DNA of 40,099 nt, from positions 1 through 40,099 of the forward strand of contig DUPX01000084.1 in NCBI GenBank assembly GCA_012838085.1, given 5' to 3'. Under the pieces are notes generated by a model. It was given only the letters and a program-made list of their open reading frames with translations, made no database searches and was not told where the DNA came from. This document shows, piece by piece, positions 35,966-40,099 of the stretch. Position 1 is the stretch's first letter. Each line of letters opens with the position of its first letter. The DNA is from Eubacteriaceae bacterium. Lineage in GTDB: Bacteria; Bacillota; Clostridia; Eubacteriales; Garciellaceae. The translations under genes and the position numbers were made by a program.

Positions 35966-36178
35966 AGATATCTTTTATACGAAATATATGTTTTTATTGG
36001 CGATATTGGCTGTGGATATGTTTCCGCATACCTCGAAAGAAAAAGTACAGTAGATATATTTCCAAGAACAGACCGTGAAGAATTGCTTGTAGACGGCACA
36101 GGCACAACGGAAGAAGAACGACAGAAAGCCATTCAAACAGCAATGGAAAAAATTAGTGATATAGTAAGCAAATTATAA
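35966..36178 (+). pseudogene. C-terminal coding remnant of an unrecognised protein
   Basis: An open stretch of ~70 codons has no start codon. The recognisable part reads VFIGDIGCGYVSAYLERK, then STVDIFPRTDREELLVDGTG, and ends KAIQTAMEKISDIVSKL before TAA. Its codon use and GC (about 40%) look like real protein-coding sequence, not random DNA. The upstream bases contain stops and no matching frame, so it is the 3' end of a gene whose front was lost. I do not recognise the family. It lies between the anti-sigma gene and the IS remnant, within the accessory region. Confidence 0.5.
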
Positions 36179-36278
36179 ACAAAAAATACAAAAAGTTCTA
36201 TTTATATTATGGATAGGTTACACTAAATAAGTAAGGTTTTCTCCGAACATGATATAATAAAATTAGGAGGAGAAAATC

Positions 36279-36557
36279 ATGTCAAAGAAATATTATGAAG
36301 AAAATTTCAAGAAGTAATTAGTTAATATATATAACCTAGGCAACCATACCTATAGAGAGTTACATGAGCAATATGGGGTATCTCCATCAACTATAATGCA
36401 ATGGGTAGTGAGATACAATAATACTGAGTCTTTTAATGTCAAAGACAATATGACAGATTAAAAGAAGGAATTAATAGAGCTAAGAAAAAGAAATAAACAA
36501 CTCGAAATGGAAAATGATATTTTAAAGCAGGCAGCACTTCTACTAGGCAGAAAGTAG
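36279..36557 (+). pseudogene. IS3-family transposase OrfA, inactivated
   Basis: The ATG follows AGGAGG. The frame keeps the OrfA pattern: [21 protein letters not shown] is a helix-turn-helix, and [31 protein letters not shown] is the C-terminal coiled coil. Two in-frame TAA stops (36315 and 36459) break it. There is no frameshift between them, so the stops arose as point changes. It cannot make full-length protein. Confidence 0.85.
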
Positions 36558-37424
36558 ACCTAATTATTTCTAATAGACAGAAATACAGTATTAGTGCAAT
36601 GTGTGAGTTTTTTTGGTCCCAAGACGCTTAATATATTATCATCTAAATAAAAAGGACAGTTATAGTTCCAATGAAGAATCAATCTTAACGCATTATATAA
36701 AAGAAATTTTTAGAAAAAGTAGGAACAATTATGGGACAAGAAAAATTAAGGTTAAATTGGATGACCTTGGTTATCAGGTTTCTAGAAGAAGAATATCTAG
36801 AATTATGAAGGAAAACAGCCTAGTATTAAACTATGCAGTGGCTCAGTATAAGGTTCATAGCAGTAAATGTAATGAATAAGTTATTCCTAATATAGTTGAT
36901 ATAGGCTTTAATAATAGAGACAAGCTAGAAGTCGCAGTAAGTGATTTGACTTATGTAAGAGTTGGAAACAAGTGGAACTATGTATGTACTATGTATGTAC
37001 TATAATAGATCTATCTAATAGAGAAATAATAGGATATTATTAAGCTGGAACTAACAAAGATGCTAATTTAATAGAAAAAGCATTATTGAGCTGCAGATAT
37101 TCATTAAATAATATAAAAGTATTTCATTCAGATAGAGGTAAAGAGTATGATAACAAGACGATAGATGAAGTTTTTATAACCTTTGAAATAGAAAGATTTT
37201 TAAGTAGAAAAGGAAACCCCCTTTGATAATGCAGTAAGTGAAGCCACAAATAAGATTTTGAAGATGGAATTTATTCATCAGAGTAAGTTTGAAACTCTAG
37301 AGAATCTAGAATTACAACTGGCAGAATATATCTACTGGTATAACTACATAGGATTCACGGATCATTGGGATATGTAAGCCCAATAGAATATAGATATGGA
37401 ACAGCATTAAAAATGGCTGCATAA
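36558..37424 (+). pseudogene. IS3-family transposase OrfB (DDE integrase), inactivated
   Basis: The protein can be followed across frames. ISAMCEFF leads into VPRRLIYYHLNKKDSYSS and NYGTRKIKVKLDDLGYQVSR, the OrfB N-terminal region. The integrase core keeps all three catalytic residues: D in AVSDLTYVR, D in FHSDRGKEYDN and E in DNAVSEATNKILKMEF. It is broken by a frameshift near 36610, stops at 36877 and 37041, an exact 11-base tandem duplication (36979-37000), an extra C near 37216 and a lost base near 37350. The last recognisable residues are YGTALKMAA before TAA. Confidence 0.87.
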
Positions 37425-37459
37425 AGGATATTCAAATAGTAAATAATTGTTCGGAATGA

Positions 37460-37824
37460 ATTTGTTCAAAAAAAGGGTTGCCTTTCCAAGTGGGTACTGA
37501 AAAGGAATATGAGTCAGCTGCAAATGCTGTTTCTTTAGGACGCTTTATACGTGGAATTACTGGCCTTTCACAGGTGGCAGCATTGAATGCTTTTTTAGAA
37601 TTTCTTGATAGCCAGTTATTCTCCGAACCGCAAATCACCTTTGTACGTTACATCGTAGACTGGATCACTCGCTGGGGACTTTGATGCCTGAAGATATGAA
37701 GGATGATGAGTTTGCTGGTGGTGCAGACATTTTTGAAATTTTCGGTGACAATCTTGATGCATTCCAACGTATCAGAGGCGTTTTAGGGACGATTGACGCC
37801 AATGCTATGGACTTGGTAGCATAA
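37460..37824 (+). pseudogene. C-terminal remnant of a type I restriction enzyme R subunit (HsdR-like)
   Basis: Two adjacent reading pieces fit one protein. The first (37478-37684) has SLGRFIRGITGLSQVAALNAF and FLDSQLFSEPQITFVRYIVDWI, which resemble the HsdR C-terminal helical region (FVR-LVGLD--AA--AF-EFL...N-IEFV--IVD). The second, one frame over, runs MPEDMKDDEFAGGADIFEIF then GDNLDAFQRIRGVLGTIDANA and stops at 37824. A single frameshift at about 37681 separates them. The front of the gene, including the helicase and nuclease domains, is missing where the IS remnant begins. No hsdM or hsdS is in the window. The resemblance rests on pattern memory, not a search. Confidence 0.65.
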
Positions 37825-37913
37825 CGATGTAATAAGGGGTAACTGAATCCCACTCTTGATGGTAGGAATTTATTCTTTGCAGCCGTTGACGAGGTTTGGG
37901 AGGAGGTCGAATT

Positions 37914-39236
37914 TTGAAGAAATACATAAACCATATCGGGATTTTTGTTTGCATTTTTATATTGTGTGGCACCGCCCTGTGGGGTGCGTGGCAGCTTTGG
38001 TTTAACCCTTATCGCGGTACAGTGAGCGATTTGCGCCCGTCCGAAGAATTGGAAACTGTTTTAACCTCGCAGCAAGCGGTCGGGGATTTAGATTATCTTG
38101 TACACCGCTTGGCAGAACGCCATCCCGTATGTATGAACGGTCTGCCCGATAATGTGCAGCTTGAATATGAGCGGGAACGCGCAGGAATTGCTGCGCTTCC
38201 GGAGGTGTCGGTTTTGTCGCTCTGGCAGAGTGCAGCACGCGTTTTGAGTAGTCTGGGAGACGCTCACACCGCTGTAGGGATTAATTATGAGAATAGGGTG
38301 CGATTGCCCCTCACCTTCGCATGGAAGGATGACACACTGATTTGTTTAGGGGATGAATATGATGGTTTTATCGTGGTTGAAGTCGGAAACATTTCGACTG
38401 AAGCACTATACCAACGCTTTCTTCCTCAATTTTCCTATGAGCTGGAGTCTTGGGCGCGGCATTCCTTCGCTTCACGATTAAATCGCGGTGAATATTTGTC
38501 TTTTGTTGGCGTTGATATACAAGGGGACATTCCGCTTGTGCTGGAAAAACCAAATGACGGTAGCCGCATAACAGTATCATTTGAGCTGTGTGAAAGTGTC
38601 ACTGCCAGTGAAGAAAAAGTGGGAGCAAATTTCGATTATTCGGTTGATTCATTTGTTGGCATGGGGATTTTCACTCTTCGTCAATGTGTATATGATGAAG
38701 AGTACAAGAATGGCCTGCGGGATTTCTTTACGTCTGTTCAGGAAAACAACATCCGTAGCGTGATTGTGGATTTAAGGAGCAATCCAGGTGGAAACTCGCT
38801 GGTTGCAAACGAGTTTATTCGCTATCTACCGGCAGAAAGTTATCTCATCGGTGCCACCGAAGTTCGTTTTGGCTCAATCCTGCGAAAGAACAAGCCACAG
38901 AGCCGGAAAAATCAACAGCTTATTCCAGTCTTTTTTGATGATGTATATGTACTGACAGGGGCAGATACGTTTAGCTCGGCCACGGACTTTGCAACGTTGA
39001 TTTCAGATAATAAATTAGGGACGGTGGTTGGGGAGATTCCCGGCAACATGCCTTCGTCTTATGGGGATATTCTTTATTTTCAGACTCCGAATGCAAGGCT
39101 TGTTTTTACCGTGTCTTATAAATATTTTATACGACCAGACGCATCAAAATCTGATTTTCCTCTGATTCCGGATGTGACAGTTCCCGCCAAGGATGCACTC
39201 ACCGAAACCATGAGGTTAATCAAGAAGGCGAGGTAG
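37914..39236 (+). CDS. S41-family peptidase, tricorn-like, membrane-anchored
   Basis: I start at TTG 37914, 6 bases after GGAGGAGG; the track's start at 37896 overlaps that site. The ~440-residue product begins KKYINHIGIFVCIFILCGTA, a signal or anchor. The SSLGDAHTAVG segment (about 113-123) carries the histidine typical of tricorn-like S41 enzymes. IVDLRSNPGGNS (about 283-294) and LTGADTFSSATDF (nucleophile Ser near 354) form the catalytic core, and VVGEIPGN follows. The usual KG of CtpA-type enzymes is absent. GC is near 48%, far above the ~32% of the flanking chromosome, indicating transfer. The sensor kinase gene follows 4 bases after its stop. Confidence 0.87.
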   Translation: MKKYINHIGIFVCIFILCGTALWGAWQLWFNPYRGTVSDLRPSEELETVLTSQQAVGDLDYLVHRLAERHPVCMNGLPDNVQLEYERERAGIAALPEVSVLSLWQSAARVLSSLGDAHTAVGINYENRVRLPLTFAWKDDTLICLGDEYDGFIVVEVGNISTEALYQRFLPQFSYELESWARHSFASRLNRGEYLSFVGVDIQGDIPLVLEKPNDGSRITVSFELCESVTASEEKVGANFDYSVDSFVGMGIFTLRQCVYDEEYKNGLRDFFTSVQENNIRSVIVDLRSNPGGNSLVANEFIRYLPAESYLIGATEVRFGSILRKNKPQSRKNQQLIPVFFDDVYVLTGADTFSSATDFATLISDNKLGTVVGEIPGNMPSSYGDILYFQTPNARLVFTVSYKYFIRPDASKSDFPLIPDVTVPAKDALTETMRLIKKAR

Positions 39237-39240
39237 GGAT

Positions 39241-40099
39241 ATGCAAATTGGAGAAATATGGCCGTTTTTGCTACCAGGGGTTTTGTTTCAGTTATTGATG
39301 CAGATGCTCTGCATTGCGAAGGGTGTGAGAGAAGATAATCGAAAGCCGTTTCAGCGTGTCCTATATATCTTTTCTATTGCTATTTTCGGGTTGGCCGCTA
39401 TTGCTTTTTATCTGCTTCGTGCCGAAAAGACGCCACCAAAAGATACCACTACTGCTGAAGTGGAAAGGGCTAACCATCTCACAAATAAAGGCATCTTTTT
39501 CCTACTACTGATTTCCTATCAAGTAATGGGGCTGCATATGCTGGCAGAGAATGTTGGAACTTCTTCGTACACCATCTTGATTTGGCTGCTATCAATCTCT
39601 TTTCTCATAATGCTGCTGTATAATCTGCTACCTGAGAAAAAGCGCTTCATGGCCAAACCTCTCTTGCCAATGTTGCAGCTTATCCTATGCATCCCAATCC
39701 AATACCTGGATGTTTCGGGGGACAACTTATTTCTTTCCATCATTGCGGGATTCAGTGCAATCAACCACGCATCGCTATCCCACGCAAAAGCATATGGAAT
39801 AGGTGCGCTGGGTGTTTATCTATTGGGCAGCACTGCAAGAACAATACTTTTATCCGAAAGCGCTGAAATGGCTGATCTGGTCCGCTACTTTTTTGTCAAC
39901 ACAATTGTGGTTCTGCTTGCCTTGTTTGCTTTTTACACTTTGAAAAAGCAGATGATTACAAGTGTAAAGTTAGAATCAGCTCTCCGTATGGTGAATGAGC
40001 AATCCGAGAAGCTTAAGGGCTTAGCAGTCGTGGAGGAAAGGAACCGCATTGCCGCCGAAATGCACGATACGGTCGGCCATACTCTGACTGCAGCCGTCC
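39241..40099 (+). CDS. NarL-type sensor histidine kinase, 3' end outside window
   Basis: This frame is missing from the ORF track because it runs off the window without a stop. The ATG at 39241 is 4 bases after the peptidase stop, with GAGGTAGGG as the ribosome site. The 286 visible residues are about seven membrane helices (to about residue 240) followed by a helical linker and VVEERNRIAAEMHDTVGHTL. This is the HisKA_3 dimerisation box with the phosphorylated histidine at residue 275. The ATPase domain and probably a response-regulator gene should follow. Codon use and GC match the S41 peptidase, so they form one acquired operon. The signal sensed is unknown. Confidence 0.88.
   Translation, partial: MQIGEIWPFLLPGVLFQLLMQMLCIAKGVREDNRKPFQRVLYIFSIAIFGLAAIAFYLLRAEKTPPKDTTTAEVERANHLTNKGIFFLLLISYQVMGLHMLAENVGTSSYTILIWLLSISFLIMLLYNLLPEKKRFMAKPLLPMLQLILCIPIQYLDVSGDNLFLSIIAGFSAINHASLSHAKAYGIGALGVYLLGSTARTILLSESAEMADLVRYFFVNTIVVLLALFAFYTLKKQMITSVKLESALRMVNEQSEKLKGLAVVEERNRIAAEMHDTVGHTLTAAV

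Larger units (their letters stand above)
36279..37424 (+). mobile_element. Degenerate IS3-family insertion sequence
   Basis: Remnants of both transposase frames are present: orfA (helix-turn-helix plus leucine-zipper-like end) and orfB (DDE integrase). Several stops and frameshifts disrupt them. I cannot define clean terminal inverted repeats; the left end probably lies upstream of 36279 near TAGGTTACACTAAATAAG, and no matching copy is seen on the right. The right end therefore appears lost or truncated near 37.43 kb, where the HsdR remnant begins. Confidence 0.85.

Noticed and set aside
37665-38580. Minus-strand ORFs over the HsdR remnant and S41 gene
   Set aside because: Shadows of the plus-strand coding sequence; higher GC lengthens spurious frames here.

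Overview
The window looks like a chromosomal segment of a low-GC, Gram-positive anaerobe of the Clostridia. The AT-rich codon use, frequent TTG/GTG starts behind strong AAAGGAGG-type ribosome sites, the cggR-gap-pgk-tpiA-gpmI-eno operon, the secG/rnr/smpB/ssrA neighbourhood and a membrane pyrophosphatase all fit. A Tissierella-like relative is my guess from gene content; no taxon is proven by the sequence.

Layout. 1-3.4 kb: tail of an NhaC antiporter, a small P-loop protein, a radical SAM protein, and on the minus strand class II aldolase (fba) and a His-rich YmaF-like protein. 3.5-8.0 kb: a PrsW-like protease, then a tightly packed run rluA-type synthase / recU / rnhA / TGS-nucleoside kinase. 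8.1-14.8 kb: MASE3-PP2C phosphatase, lipid kinase, EamA transporter, an unlisted 55-aa minus-strand gene, endonuclease III, a VanW/G5 protein, and a small membrane protein plus YbjQ-type protein. 14.8-16.05 kb (minus): a cobalamin riboswitch with its own promoter and an attenuator terminator, followed by a DUF4430 protein and an ECF S component; this is most likely a B12 uptake unit. 16.2-21.0 kb: trmL, a Na/Pi cotransporter with PhoU tail, trxB, rpoN. 21.06-28.2 kb: the complete lower-glycolysis operon behind a consensus promoter and a likely CggR operator. 28.3-34.0 kb: secG, hppA, rnr, smpB and tmRNA.

From just after tmRNA (about 34.0 kb) to the end the character changes. There is decayed non-coding DNA, an ECF sigma/anti-sigma pair, an orphan coding remnant, a heavily mutated IS3-family element and the C-terminal remnant of a type I restriction HsdR subunit. 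It ends in a clearly higher-GC cassette encoding a tricorn-like S41 peptidase and a NarL-type sensor kinase cut off by the window end. This looks like an accessory region next to ssrA, a common integration hotspot, although no integrase or attachment repeat is visible.

The glycolytic genes work together: fba supplies triose phosphates, and the CggR operon converts them to phosphoenolpyruvate. The hppA pump, NhaC and the Na/Pi transporter suggest sodium-based membrane energetics. I see no clear unprecedented system. The most worthwhile leads are the B12 attenuator unit, the perfect 28-bp palindrome on the fba promoter, the G-U-rich stem between gap and pgk, the promoter-terminator arrangement before smpB, and the transferred S41 peptidase/sensor kinase cassette.
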